Shown: positions 18,618 to 27,674, counted from the stretch's first letter. The stretch: DNA of 64,000 nucleotides from DASSSQ01 sp963839285 (GCA_963839285.1 CAWIUN010000020.1:682001-746000), one strand, 5' to 3'. Numbers and translations: made by a program. Notes: generated by a model not told the origin, from the sequence alone.

Positions 18618-19382
18618 CTAGAAGTCGTAGCCCTCCCGCTCCGAGATCGTTCGCGCCCGGAAGCGCTGTCGCCAGTACAGCGCCGGCAGGAAGACGACGA
18701 GCGGCAGGATGACCCGCGCGTCGGCGAGGGCGAGCGTCAGCCAGAGCGTGGCGGTGAGACCGAGCAGACACGCACGGCAGAGGAGGTCGTCCCAGATGCC
18801 CCGGGTGACGAGCGTCCTCCAGGCCGTCGCCGCCGCCGCGCCGATGCCCGGGAGGCCTCGCCGTTCGAGCGCGGAGGCGGTGCGCCCCCGCGTCTCCGGA
18901 ACCGGGCCGGCCTCGGGCTCCCTCGCGGGCGGCGTGGCGGCGTCCTCGACCGGACCGATCGGAGCGTGCCGAAGTGGCGGAGGCCGGCGTGCCGAAGGCT
19001 GCTGTTCCGAAGGCTCCGGCATGGGCTTCCGTGCCTGCAGACGGTCGCTCAACCGGCTGCTCTCGACTCCGGGTCGACCGCGGACGCTCGACCTCTCGAT
19101 CAGCGGGTTGTAGCCGAAGATGTCGGCGAGGGCCCGACCGCTCTCGGGCCGGGGCGGAAGCGACCAGACCTCCTCGGTCACCCCGCCGGCGCGCAGTTCG
19201 ATCACCAGCCGACCTTCGACCTCCTCGCCTCTGCCGAGGTCGTCGAGCCAGTCGAAGGCGAAGTCGAGCGCGTCGTCCAGCCGATCGAATCCGTCGGCGA
19301 GCACCGTCGGCGTCTCCCCCGGGGAGACGGTCACCGCATAGGTTCGCTGCTGCCAGGCCGCATGGCGGGTTTCCGTTGCCAT
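18618..19382 (-). CDS. Uncharacterised protein with C-terminal membrane segments, 254 aa
   Basis: The ATG at 19382 follows AGGAGGACGAGC, an ideal ribosome binding site. Residues 1-95 form an acidic folded-looking domain (DGFDRLDDALDFAFDWLDDL), residues 95-165 are a Pro/Arg/Ser-rich linker, and two hydrophobic helices follow (residues about 195-240: LLCRACLLGLTATLWLTLAL and VILPLVVFLPALYW), with a basic tail. I do not recognise a family. It is monocistronic between the P-type ATPase (convergent) and the lysozyme. A cytoplasmic sensor or anchoring domain on a membrane hairpin is the simplest reading. Confidence 0.65.
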   Translation of the reverse strand: MATETRHAAWQQRTYAVTVSPGETPTVLADGFDRLDDALDFAFDWLDDLGRGEEVEGRLVIELRAGGVTEEVWSLPPRPESGRALADIFGYNPLIERSSVRGRPGVESSRLSDRLQARKPMPEPSEQQPSARRPPPLRHAPIGPVEDAATPPAREPEAGPVPETRGRTASALERRGLPGIGAAAATAWRTLVTRGIWDDLLCRACLLGLTATLWLTLALADARVILPLVVFLPALYWRQRFRARTISEREGYDF

Positions 19383-19473
19383 GCTCGTCCTCCTCGATAC
19401 AGAGAACCCATGGTGGGCGGGACCGCGCCCGAACGCCATCCCTCGTTCGCGTGATTTCGCACAAGCCGCGGGA

Positions 19474-21619
19474 CTAGCGTCGCGGCGCCGGGACCTGCAG
19501 GGGGAGGCGCGCGCGGCGGCCGTACGGGTCGAGGGCGACCAGCGTCAGCTCGTAGCTCGCCGCCTTCGCCTGGCTCTTCGGGATGCGGATCCGGAACGGG
19601 AGCGCGCCCGGGCGGAGCTGGAGCGCCTGCAGCGACTTCGACTGCCTGCCCTTCAGCCACCAGCCGAGGCGGCTGCCCCGCGGCGAGAGGACGAGGCGGC
19701 GGCCGGCGCCGGCGACGCTCGCGTACAGGTGCGCCTGCGTGTCGAGCGTGATCCGGCCGAGGAGGACGACGCTGCCGTCGGCGAGCCGGCGCGAGGCCGC
19801 GTGCGTCGCGAGCGCGAGCTTCGGCTTCGTCGGCGTCGTGAAGCGCGGGTCGCCCCACTTCCCGGGCGCGAAGAGCGCGACGCGGCCGGTCCGGCGCGTC
19901 AGCACGTGCAGGAAGCCCGACGCGTCCCGGTAGGCTCCCGCGTCCTGCCCGGCGGGCAGGCTCGGCGAGGGCAGCTCCGAGACGGGACGCCAGACGCCGC
20001 TGCCGGGCAGCAGGCCGGGGACGGCGTCCGCGGAGGCGGCGGCGAAGCGGACGTCGAGCGCCCAGCGGACCTGCGCCTTGGCGCTCGTCGAGAGCCGGAC
20101 GGCGCGTGCCGGCGACCGGCAGCCTGCCCGCGACGGGCGAGAGCGCGACCGTGGCCCCCGCCGTGACCGCGCCCGGCTGCCAGCTGACCGTCGCGCCGCC
20201 GCCGACCGCGACCACGTTCCCGGCCTGGCCGGGCTGCGCCACCGCCGAGCCCGGCACGGCCTCCGGTACCGGCGCGGGCGCCACGGCTGCGGTCGTCGGC
20301 GCGACCGCCGAGCCGGAGCCGCCGCGGCCCGTGGCCGTGACGACGAGCGACAGGGTCGAGCCGATGTCGTCGGGGGTGAGCGTGTACGTCTGGGAGCCGG
20401 CGCCCTCGATCGCCGCGCAGGCGCCGCCGGCCGGGTCGCAGCGCCGCCACTGGTAGGCGAACGAGGCGGGCGAGCCCGTCCAGTTGCCCACCTGCGCCGT
20501 CAGCGTCTGGCCCGCCTGCAGCGTCCCCTGGATCGACGGCAGCGCGGTCGCCTGCGGGGCCGTCGAGCCGGTCGTGCCGCCGCTCGCGACCGCGAGCGTC
20601 GCGGCCGAGCCGACCGACGCCGTGCCGCTCGGCGTGCGGGCCGAGACGACCACCGTCAGCGCGTGGCCGACGTCGGCCGCGACCGGCGTGTAGGTCTCGC
20701 GGACGGCGGCGGAGATCGGCACGCAGCCGGCGCCCCCCGCGTCGCAGCGCTGCCACTGGTAGCCGAAGCTCGCGGGCTTGCCGCCGCCCCAGCCGCCCGG
20801 CAGCGCGGCCAGCAGCTTGCCCGCCTGCGGCGTGCCGACGATCGTCGCCGGCGCGTTCGCGACCGGCGGCCCGAGCGGATAGGCGGGCAGCGAGGCCGCG
20901 GCGGCGTCCGGCCCGTTGTAGCGGTCGCCGTCGACGCAGTTGAGGATCCCCGGCACCTTGTTGCAGTCGGTCCACTGCCAGAACGTCCAGCCGAGCCCGC
21001 CCCAGCCGGCGCCCGGCAGGATCGGCAGCGCCGCCTTCGTCCAGTGCGCGATCCAGAGCCGGTGGCCCGCCTGCGCGAAGACCGGCGTGTCGCCGAGCGA
21101 CGTCTTCCAGAAGCTCGGCGAGGCGTAGACGATCGGCCTGGCGCCGAGGCGCGCGACGACGTGGTCGAGCCAGGTGCGCGTCCAGAGCTGCAGCCGTGCG
21201 GTCGAGAGGCCGCCGTTCGACTCGAGGTCGAGCACCGGCAGCAGGTCGCCGCGGGCCGGCTGCGCGTAGTCGACGAAGTGCTCGGCCTGCGCGACCGCGC
21301 TCGCGACCGCCGCCGCGTCCGTCGAGCCGGTCGGCCGGGCGAAGTGGTAGGCGCCGATCCGCAGCCCGACCGCGGCCGTGCCGGAGCGGTTCAGCGGATA
21401 GGTCGCGTCGTCGAAGGTCGTCCCCTCGGTCGCCTTCGCGAACGCGAACCGGTAGCCGCCGCCGGCGACCTTGACCCAGTCGATCCGCCCCTGCCAGTTC
21501 GAGACGTCGATCCCGGTCGGCGCCGTCTGCGCGCGTGCCGAGCCCGCGAGCGCGGCCGCCGCGAGCAGCGCGACGGCGAGCGCGAGCGCCCGGATGCTGT
21601 GCCCGGCCTTCACAGTCAC
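19474..21619 (-). CDS. Secreted GH25 lysozyme with two extracellular YQW repeats (one frameshift)
   Basis: About 715 residues. A signal peptide (hydrophobic core ALALAVALLAAAALAGSARA) is followed by a GH25 catalytic domain with GIDVSNWQGRIDW, FAFAKATEGTTF and the acidic pair in LPVLDLESNGG. Two repeats of about 90 residues come next, each with FxYQW-x-RCD and a Cys pair (GYQWQRCDAGGAGC; AYQWRRCDPAGGAC), a type common in Thermoleophilia exoproteins. The C-terminal region is beta-rich and basic. The frame shifts once near 20108. The start is GTG 21619 (a second GTG at 21613). It would cleave peptidoglycan, as an autolysin or against competitors. Confidence 0.85.
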
Positions 21620-21658
21620 CGGCGGGCAGGCTAGCCGCGGCGGATGAGGAGGCTGTTA

Positions 21659-21823
21659 AGAACTCGAACCGGAATGAGGTCTGTGCCGTCCGGACGCGCT
21701 GGCCACGCGCGCTGCGGCGTCCTCGGTCGGCCCGATAGAGCCCCGCTATCGCGCCTCCCTGCGTCCTTGCATCGCACGCACCCATCACGCCCAGCCGACG
21801 AGCGTCATTCCGGTTCGAGTTCT
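21659..21823. repeat. 19-bp perfect inverted repeats enclosing 127 bp
   Basis: AGAACTCGAACCGGAATGA at 21659-21677 and its exact reverse complement at 21805-21823 bracket a 127-bp segment with no convincing gene. The flanks are partly similar too (TTA/TAAG). The unit lies between the lysozyme promoter region and a small ORF. The size and structure are like a MITE or another small non-autonomous element; no target-site duplication is obvious. It could instead be an extended intergenic hairpin. Confidence 0.75.
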
Positions 21824-21831
21824 AAGACCGG

Positions 21832-22077
21832 CTAGGGACGGTCCGCCTCGCGGCGCTCGTCCGGCGAGGTCTCGTCCTGCGGCGCCCCGCCCGGGCCGCT
21901 CATGACGGTGCCCTCCTCCGCGACGACGTCGCGCGGGTCGGCATGCCGGTAGGCGTCGCTCTGCAGCCCGCCGCGCGGGTCGCCGGGCCGGTCGAGGACG
22001 GTCGGATCGCCCTGCTGCCGCGCCGCGGTCGCATCCGGGTCGCCGCGGGAGAAGAACCGTCTCAGGAGCGCGAGCAT
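21832..22077 (-). CDS. Hypothetical small hydrophilic protein, 81 aa
   Basis: The ATG at 22077 opens MLALLRRFFSRGDPDATAAR, a short amphipathic basic start, then an acidic, Pro/Gly-rich and probably disordered tail (DPRDVVAEEGTVMSGPGGAP). No family recognised. It sits between the inverted-repeat unit and tRNA-Glu. Coding is suggested by clean length and composition only. Confidence 0.45.
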   Translation of the reverse strand: MLALLRRFFSRGDPDATAARQQGDPTVLDRPGDPRGGLQSDAYRHADPRDVVAEEGTVMSGPGGAPQDETSPDERREADRP

Positions 22078-22114
22078 GCCTCGCCCCTACCCGCGGAGCC
22101 GGCTTCCAATCCGC

Positions 22115-22120
22115 TACATT
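22115..22120 (+). promoter_or_regulatory. -10 element of tRNA-Glu
   Basis: TACATT ends 11 bases before the mature tRNA 5' end, in the context CCGCTACATTGTGC. This closely matches the CCGCTACAATGTGC before tRNA-Gln, so both tRNA promoters share one design. Confidence 0.55.
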
Positions 22121-22131
22121 GTGCCCGCCGC

Positions 22132-22205
22132 GCCCCCGTCGTCTAGCGGCCAAGGATGCCTGGTTCTCAGCCAGGAGACCGCGGGTTCGAATCCCGCCGG
22201 GGGTG
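22132..22205 (+). tRNA. tRNA-Glu (anticodon CTC)
   Basis: 74 bases. Acceptor GCCCCCG pairs with CGGGGGT (G-U at the first pair). The D arm contains TAGCGGCCAAGGA; the anticodon stem CCTGG/CCAGG encloses TTCTCAG, anticodon CTC. The T arm is GCGGG-TTCGAAT-CCCGC. No CCA is encoded. gltX, the enzyme that charges it, lies 2.8 kb away. Confidence 0.95.
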
Positions 22206-22220
22206 CTGAGAGCGATCTCC

Positions 22221-22250
22221 GAGAGGGTCCCTGCCGGGGCCCTCTCTCTT
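22221..22250 (+). terminator. Terminator after tRNA-Glu
   Basis: An 11-bp stem GAGAGGGTCCC/GGGGCCCTCTC with one G-T pair and loop TGCC, followed by TCTCTT. It would also serve the convergent metallopeptidase gene. Confidence 0.7.
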
Positions 22251-22298
22251 CGTCGGCCGACCTCGGCCTGCCGGCGCCGCGAGGACCGTCCGGGAGGC

Positions 22299-23810
22299 TC
22301 AGGCGCCGAGCTCGTGCAGCAGCGGCCCGGTGTCGAGCGGGTCGAAGCCGAGCCGGGCGGCGATCTCCTCGCTCGTCGGCTTCGTGCCCTCGCGGAAGAG
22401 CGAGCGCAGGAGCTCGCCCGTCTCGGGGCGGCGCCACCAGTCGGCGCCGACCGTGTCGACGAGGTGCGCGCGGAGCTGCGCCGACCGGATCCAGGCGCGC
22501 AGGTAGTCGGCCGAGTAGAAGCCGGCGTCCATGTCCGACAGGTATGCGTCGGCGCGGTAGCGGACGCCGGTGGCGTCGGTCAGGTACGCCTCGTAGCCCT
22601 CGGGCGTGCCGCCGTCCTCGGGGAAGCGCGTCCAGAAGTCGAGCTCGAAGCGCAGCTTCGCCTCGTAGCGGCGGAAGAGCAGCGCCTCGAGGAAGGTGGT
22701 CGCCTCCGCGTTCTCGGCCGCCTCGGCGTCGGAGAGGCCGAAGTGGCGCGCGTGCCACTCGGGCTCGCGGCTGATCGCCTCGCAGATGTACGAGTAGATC
22801 TCGGTCAGCGCGTGGTCGCGCGAGATCCGGCGGAACGTGTACTCGAGCGCGGGGTCGCAGCCGGCGTAGTGCAGCGCGTGCCCGGCCTCGTGCAGGAACG
22901 CCTGGTAGTCGTGCAGCCCGCCCTGGGCGCGCGTGATCAGGTGGACGACGTTCGGCGGGTCGGACGCGATCACGCAGGCGCGCGGCGCCTTCTGCGGCCG
23001 GTCGTCGAGGTCGAGGCGGATGTTCCGCTCGCCCGCGAGGTCGAAGCCGAGCTCGCTCAGCGTCGCGAGGCAGACCTCGGTCGCGCGCTCCTTCGTGTAC
23101 GTGGACTCGAGCGGCGAGAGCCGGCGCATGTAGGCGACGTGGAACGACGAGGGGAGCTCCTCGCGCTCCTCGCCGAGCAGCCGCTCGAACCAGTGCTCCC
23201 GCATTCGCTCGTAGGCGGCCGTCGACGCGTCGGAGACGCGCTGCAGCTCCCGCGAGAGCTCGCGGAGCGAGACGCCCTTCTCCTCCTCGTTGCGGGCGAC
23301 GGGATCCGGCTCGCCCGAGAGCGCGGCCGCGAGCTCCTCGCCTGCCGCGATCAGCGCCAGCCGGTCGTCGTTGAAGCGCGCGGACGCCTGCGACTGCGCG
23401 ACGCCGAGCCGCTCGCGCTCGTCGTAGCCGGGCAGCACGGCCAGCATCGCCTGGGCCGTGCGGAGCGGCAGCGACTCGCCGTCGTGGTCGACGCGCGCCG
23501 CCAGGATCCGGTTCTCGAGCTCGTCCTCGGGCGCGGCCAGCTCCTGGGCCATGATCCCGGCCTCGCAGGTGAGGCGCAGCCGGTAGATCCGCTCGCGGGT
23601 CGCGTCGTCGCCGGCGCCCGCCTCGGCGTCGCGGAGCGCGTCGAGCTGCTCGCGCGTGAAGAGGTCGGTGTAGCGGGCGACGATCTCGGCCTGCTCGGAG
23701 ACCTCCTTCTCGCCGACCCGGACGGCGCGGCCCTCCTCGGAGCGCTCGTAGAGGTAGCGCTGGAGGCGCTCCTCGTAGTCCGCCGGCGAGAGGACAGGCG
23801 TCACGCTCAT
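22299..23810 (-). CDS. M3-like zinc metallopeptidase, 503 aa
   Basis: A mostly helical protein with HEAGH at residues 307-311 in FLHEAGHALHYAG and a downstream Glu-rich helix (ALTEIYSYICEAIS) that can supply the third zinc ligand, as in gluzincins. Length and an all-helical fold with GFYSADYLRAWIRSAQLRAHL resemble oligoendopeptidase/M3-type and carboxypeptidase Taq-like peptidases. There is no signal peptide or membrane segment, so it is cytoplasmic, probably trimming peptides. Uninterrupted frame; ATG at 23810. The response-regulator gene lies just upstream on the same strand, 10 bases away, and may be co-transcribed. Exact family assignment is moderate. Confidence 0.75.
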   Translation of the reverse strand: MSVTPVLSPADYEERLQRYLYERSEEGRAVRVGEKEVSEQAEIVARYTDLFTREQLDALRDAEAGAGDDATRERIYRLRLTCEAGIMAQELAAPEDELENRILAARVDHDGESLPLRTAQAMLAVLPGYDERERLGVAQSQASARFNDDRLALIAAGEELAAALSGEPDPVARNEEEKGVSLRELSRELQRVSDASTAAYERMREHWFERLLGEEREELPSSFHVAYMRRLSPLESTYTKERATEVCLATLSELGFDLAGERNIRLDLDDRPQKAPRACVIASDPPNVVHLITRAQGGLHDYQAFLHEAGHALHYAGCDPALEYTFRRISRDHALTEIYSYICEAISREPEWHARHFGLSDAEAAENAEATTFLEALLFRRYEAKLRFELDFWTRFPEDGGTPEGYEAYLTDATGVRYRADAYLSDMDAGFYSADYLRAWIRSAQLRAHLVDTVGADWWRRPETGELLRSLFREGTKPTSEEIAARLGFDPLDTGPLLHELGA

Positions 23811-23820
23811 GCGCTCAACC

Positions 23821-24180
23821 CTAGCCGAGCAGCCCGCGGACGGTCCCGGTCAGCTCGCCGAGCCGGAAGGGCTTGCCGAGAACCGCGTCGGCGCGGCCGC
23901 GCGCCTCGGGCGGCAGGCCGCTCTCGCCGGTCAGGAGCACGACGGGCAGCCCGGGCCGGTCGCGCTTCAGCTCGTCGAGCAGCTCGATCCCGCTGGCGCT
24001 GCCGACGTGGACGTCGAGCAGCACGAGCCCGACGTCGTCGCGCGCCAGCTGGACCCGTGCGGCCTCGAGCGTCGCCGCCTCGCTGACGCCGAAGCCGTCG
24101 AGCTCGAGGTTGACGCGGCACAGGAGCCGGATCGACGGGTCGTCGTCGACCACCAGCACCCGCTGCGCGTCGTCCGTCAT
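23821..24180 (-). CDS. Single-domain response regulator (CheY-like)
   Basis: 119 residues, only a receiver domain: acidic pair in VVDDDPS (residues 11-14), phospho-acceptor Asp56 in LLDVHVG, Thr84 in LLTGES and Lys103 in GKPF, a complete active site. There is no output domain, so it acts by protein contact or as a phosphorelay intermediate. ATG at 24180 preferred over an in-frame upstream start. No histidine kinase is nearby. The downstream metallopeptidase gene follows by 10 bases. Confidence 0.88.
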   Translation of the reverse strand: MTDDAQRVLVVDDDPSIRLLCRVNLELDGFGVSEAATLEAARVQLARDDVGLVLLDVHVGSASGIELLDELKRDRPGLPVVLLTGESGLPPEARGRADAVLGKPFRLGELTGTVRGLLG

Positions 24181-24233
24181 CGCCGCGGGAGTGTACCGAC
24201 GCCACACCGCCGCCCGGGCTAGAATCGGCAGCA

Positions 24234-24813
24234 GTGGCGTCCAGGGTGGGCAGCGGGGAACGTCGGCGCTCCGCGAGCGAGCTCGACGGGCTCTGGAGCG
24301 ACCTGCGCCGCACGCTCGTCCGGCTGGAGGCGATCGCCGGCGGGCCCGCGGAGGAGCTCGGTTCGGACGACGCGGCCGAGGAGCTGGCGCGGCTTCGCTA
24401 CGCCCTCCACGTCGCCGGCGAGCGCGCCTACGGGCTCGTCGAGGCGGAGGGGCCCGGCACGGAGCTCGAGGAGCTCGCCGACGCGCTCGCCGAGGCGCGG
24501 GACGCGACCGCCGACGTCGCCGACTCGGTCGAGCTCGGGGGCGGCGAGGCGACGGCCGAGCTCGTCCCCGAGTGGCGCGGCGCGCTCTTCCGGGTGCGGC
24601 TCGCCCGCCTGCGGCTCGACAGGCGCGCCGCGGCGGCGGGCGGGGTCGGCGACGAGCGAGCCGGAGCCGGGCCTGCTCGGGCCGCTCCTCTCGCTCGTCC
24701 TGACCGTCATCGGCGCCTCGCTGGTCGTGCTCGGGGCCGCCGTCGGCGCCTGGCCGGTCTGGTCGACCGGGATCGCGGCGGTCGTCGCGGGCGTCCTCTG
24801 CTGGCGCCCGTAA
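24234..24813 (+). CDS. Uncharacterised protein with C-terminal membrane hairpin (one frameshift)
   Basis: About 193 residues from GTG 24234. The N-terminal 130 residues are an acidic helical region (ELDGLWSDLRRTLVRLEAIA; GTELEELADALAEARDATAD), likely coiled coil. The frame is lost near 24650, and the next frame gives EPGLLGPLLSLVLTVIGASL and WSTGIAAVVAGVLCWRP, two short membrane helices, and a stop at 24813. Family not recognised. It is divergent from the response-regulator gene with 53 bases between starts. Confidence 0.55.
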
Positions 24814-25007
24814 CCGGCGTCCGCCGGCGGGCGTTTACGCATTTGAGATGGTACAGCGCGCACGATCCCCCCGACGCGCGCGGGATGACGACACGCCCCC
24901 CGAGGGGTTCCCCCGCCCGTCCCCCGAGTTCCGGAACCGCTGCTGGCGGATCTTCCAGCGGGCGCTCGACCCGCTCGGGCCGCCCAGGCAGCTGCCGCCC
25001 GGTCCGA

Positions 25008-26279
25008 CTAGGCAGCGGCCGCCCGGGCCGCGCTGAGCCGCGCCAGCGACTCGTCGCGACCGAGCAGCTCCAGGCTCTCGAACAGGCCCGGCGAGACGCG
25101 CGAGCCGGTGACCGCGACGCGGATCGGCTGGAACGCCTTCCGCGGCGAGAGCTCGAGCCGCTCGGCGAGCCCGCGCAGGCTCGCCTCGATCGCCTCGGCG
25201 CGGAACGGCTCGACGCCGCCGAGCGCCTCCTCCGCCGCGGCCAGCACCTCGGGCTCGAGGTCGGCCGTGTCCCAGCCGTCGCGGCGGTCGAAGAAGAAGC
25301 CGGCGAACGCGGGGTACTCGGCGAGGCGCGCGATCTTCTCCTGCACGAGCGGCACGGTCGCGCGGACGAGCTCCTCGGGCCAGTCGTACCCGTGCTCGCG
25401 CAGCCAGCCGAGCAGCGCCGCGGCGTAGTCGTCCTCGCTCATCCCGCGCAGGTAGACGCCGTTCAGCCAGTCGAGCTTGTCGTAGTCGAAGACGGCGGGG
25501 CTCGGCGAGACGCGCTCGATCGAGAAGAGCCGGACGAGCTCGTCGCGCGAGAAGACCTCCGTGTGGTCGTCGGCGCTCCAGCCGAGCCGGGCGAGGAAGT
25601 TCATCAGCGCCGCCGGCACGTAGCCCAGGTCGCGGAACTCGTCGACGCCCTGGGCGCCGTGGCGCTTCGAGAGCTTCTTGCCGTCGGGCCCGAGCACGCT
25701 CGGGACGTGGGCGTAGAACGGCGGCTCGTGGCCGAGCGCCCGCAGGATCTGGATCTGCTTCGGCGTGTTCGAGATGTGGTCGTCGCCCCGGATCACGTGC
25801 GTGATCCCGTCGAGCACGTCCTCGACCGGCGAGGCGAAGTTGTAGGTCGGCCGGCCGTCGGAGCGGACGATGACGACGTCCTCGAGCTTCTCGTTCGGGA
25901 ACTCGACCCGGCCGCGGATGCCGTCGTCCCACCACGTCGTCCCCTCGTCGGGCATCCGGAAGCGGATCGCGCCCTCGTCCTCGTAGGCCGCGCCCTGCTC
26001 GACGAGCCGCCGGGCGAGCGTGCCGCACTCCTCCATCCGGTCGAGCTGGAAGGTGACCGGGCCGTCCCAGTCGATCCCGAGCCAGCGCAGCGACCGCTGG
26101 ATCTGCTCGGTCGCCTCGACGACCTCGCGGCTCGTGTCCGTGTTCTCGATCCGCAGCAGGCACTCGCCGCCCTCGCGGCGCGCGAAGAGCCAGTTGAAGA
26201 GGAACGTGCGCACCGAGCCGATGTGGAGCAGGCCGGTCGGGCTCGGGGCGAGGCGGACGCGGACGGGGGTCGCAGCCAT
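25008..26279 (-). CDS. gltX: Glutamyl-tRNA synthetase
   Basis: 423 residues from ATG 26279. HIGH-class motif LAPSPTGLLHIGSVRTFLFN (HIGS at residues 19-22) and KLSKR in GPDGKKLSKRHG; WWDDGIRGRVEF and RGDDHISNTPKQ are typical GluRS blocks. It attaches Glu to tRNA-Glu. The C-terminal anticodon-binding domain is somewhat short for the family (usual 450-490 residues) but continuous. With no glutaminyl-tRNA synthetase seen here, it could be non-discriminating, serving the GatCAB route; the window does not decide this. Uninterrupted frame. Confidence 0.93.
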   Translation of the reverse strand: MAATPVRVRLAPSPTGLLHIGSVRTFLFNWLFARREGGECLLRIENTDTSREVVEATEQIQRSLRWLGIDWDGPVTFQLDRMEECGTLARRLVEQGAAYEDEGAIRFRMPDEGTTWWDDGIRGRVEFPNEKLEDVVIVRSDGRPTYNFASPVEDVLDGITHVIRGDDHISNTPKQIQILRALGHEPPFYAHVPSVLGPDGKKLSKRHGAQGVDEFRDLGYVPAALMNFLARLGWSADDHTEVFSRDELVRLFSIERVSPSPAVFDYDKLDWLNGVYLRGMSEDDYAAALLGWLREHGYDWPEELVRATVPLVQEKIARLAEYPAFAGFFFDRRDGWDTADLEPEVLAAAEEALGGVEPFRAEAIEASLRGLAERLELSPRKAFQPIRVAVTGSRVSPGLFESLELLGRDESLARLSAARAAAA

Positions 26280-26314
26280 CGCGGCAATGCTAGTCGCGCC
26301 GGTCGCGGCGGCGG

Positions 26315-26689
26315 TCAGCCGGGCTCGCGCAGCCGGCGGCGGGCGAGCCAGAGGCAGAGCGCCGCCAGCGGCAGCTCGACGAAGATCGCCTCGAGGGCGG
26401 CCTCGAGGTGCTCGTCGGCGCCGACCGAGAGCACGTTGTCGAACCACGCGTCGCAGAGGAGGATCGTCGCCGCGGCGGCCGCGGCGGCCGCGACCCAGGC
26501 CGAGCGGCGGTAGACCCCGATGCCCGTGGCCGCGAGCGCGAGCGCGAGCCCGATGTCGAGCCCGACCCAGGCGACGTCCCAGTGGCGGCTCGTGTGGCTG
26601 GCCGGCAGCCGCCAGCCGAGCCAGAGCGTCCAGGGGACGAGCACGAGCACCGCGACGGCGAAGAGCCAGGCTGTCCGGGGGCGCTGCAT
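26315..26689 (-). CDS. Uncharacterised small integral membrane protein, 124 aa
   Basis: Four hydrophobic segments: TAWLFAVAVLVLVPWTLWLG, VAWVGLDIGLALALAATGIG, AWVAAAAAAAATILLCDAW and IFVELPLAALCLWLA, with little outside them. ATG at 26689. The pattern (W-x-WRLPASHTSRHWDVAWVGLD) is reminiscent of small actinobacterial membrane proteins of unknown role. It lies 35 bases upstream of gltX on the same strand, so it may share its transcript. Confidence 0.7.
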   Translation of the reverse strand: MQRPRTAWLFAVAVLVLVPWTLWLGWRLPASHTSRHWDVAWVGLDIGLALALAATGIGVYRRSAWVAAAAAAAATILLCDAWFDNVLSVGADEHLEAALEAIFVELPLAALCLWLARRRLREPG

Positions 26690-26733
26690 AGCGAGGTTGT
26701 AGCCGCCAGGGCCGGCGCGCTAGGGCTGCGCCG

Positions 26734-27582
26734 GTGTTCATCGGCGGCCACGTCTCCTCGTCGGGCGGGATCCACACGGCCGTCGACCGGGCCGAGGCGA
26801 TCGGCTGCGAGTCGCTGCAGATCTTCACGCAGAGCCCGCGGATGTGGCGGCCGACCAGGCACGACCCGGCCAACCTGGAGCGGTTCAGGGAGCGGGCCGC
26901 GGAGGCGGGGCTGCACGGGGTCGTCTGCCACGCGCTCTACCTGATCAACCTGGCCGCGCCGAACGACGAGGTCTACGAGAAGTCGGTGACGGCGCTGCGC
27001 CAGACCGTCGACGTCGCCTGCGCGATCGACGCGGACGGCGTCGTCTTCCACGTCGGCTCGCACCTCGGCTCGGGCTTCGAGGCCGGGCTCGAGCGCGTCG
27101 TCCCCTCGCTCGCGCAGTGTCTCGAACGCTGCTCCGAGCGGACGTGGCTGCTGATCGAGAACACCGCGGGCGCGGGCGGCACGATCGGCCGCTCGATCGA
27201 GGAGCTCGCCGCGCTCGTCGACCGGCTCGACCGCCACCCGCGGCTCGGGATCTGCCTCGACTCGTGCCACCTCTACGCCTCCGGCTACGACGTCACCGAC
27301 CGGGCGGAGCTCGACCGCGTGCTCGACGAGGTCGACCGCGAGATCGGGCTCGACCGGCTCCGCGCGCTGCACGTGAACGACTCGAAGCTGCCGCTCGGCT
27401 CGAACCGCGACCGGCACGACGACGTCGGCGCCGGCCTGATGGGCGAGGGCCTCGGCACCTTCCTCGCCCATCCGCGCCTGCAGGGGCTGCCGGCGCTCCT
27501 CGAGGTGCCGGGCCCGGAGGGACACGGCCCCGACGCGGATCAGATCGCCGCCGCGAAGGCGCTGCGCGAGCGGCACCTGTGA
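26734..27582 (+). CDS. nfo: Endonuclease IV (AP endonuclease)
   Basis: 282 residues from GTG 26734. GGHVSSSGGIHTAVDRA at the start, IFTQSPRMWR, HALYLINLAAP, LIENTAGAGGTIG, GICLDSCHLYASGYDV and HVNDSKLPLGSNRDRHDDVG give the full set of metal-binding His, Asp and Glu residues of the three-zinc TIM barrel. It cuts DNA at abasic sites in base-excision repair, acting after glycosylases such as the one at 2458. Uninterrupted and full length. Confidence 0.95.
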   Translation: MFIGGHVSSSGGIHTAVDRAEAIGCESLQIFTQSPRMWRPTRHDPANLERFRERAAEAGLHGVVCHALYLINLAAPNDEVYEKSVTALRQTVDVACAIDADGVVFHVGSHLGSGFEAGLERVVPSLAQCLERCSERTWLLIENTAGAGGTIGRSIEELAALVDRLDRHPRLGICLDSCHLYASGYDVTDRAELDRVLDEVDREIGLDRLRALHVNDSKLPLGSNRDRHDDVGAGLMGEGLGTFLAHPRLQGLPALLEVPGPEGHGPDADQIAAAKALRERHL

Positions 27583-27599
27583 CCCCGCGAGCCGCGCTT

Positions 27600-27614
27600 G
27601 TGACAGATCGTCAC
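27600..27614. promoter_or_regulatory. Palindrome 1 upstream of the ECF sigma gene
   Basis: GTGACAGATCGTCAC, a dyad with 5-base arms, the most diverged of three copies of the same box. It starts 18 bases after the nfo stop. Confidence 0.6.
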
Positions 27615-27674
27615 GTGCTCGACCACGGCGGCTGCGCTGCGCCAAACGGCATCGCCGCCCCTCCGGCCCCGCTT

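Noticed and set aside
24970..25030. Imperfect direct repeat CAGGCAGCTGCCGCCCGG / TAGGCAGCGGCCGCCCGG at the end of gltX
   Set aside because: Low-complexity GC sequence, two copies only and not exact; no function suggested.
24848..25036. 62-residue plus-strand ORF (start MVQRARSPRRARDDD)
   Set aside because: It runs antisense into the end of gltX, is very rich in Pro/Arg as expected for random GC-rich DNA, and has no ribosome site.
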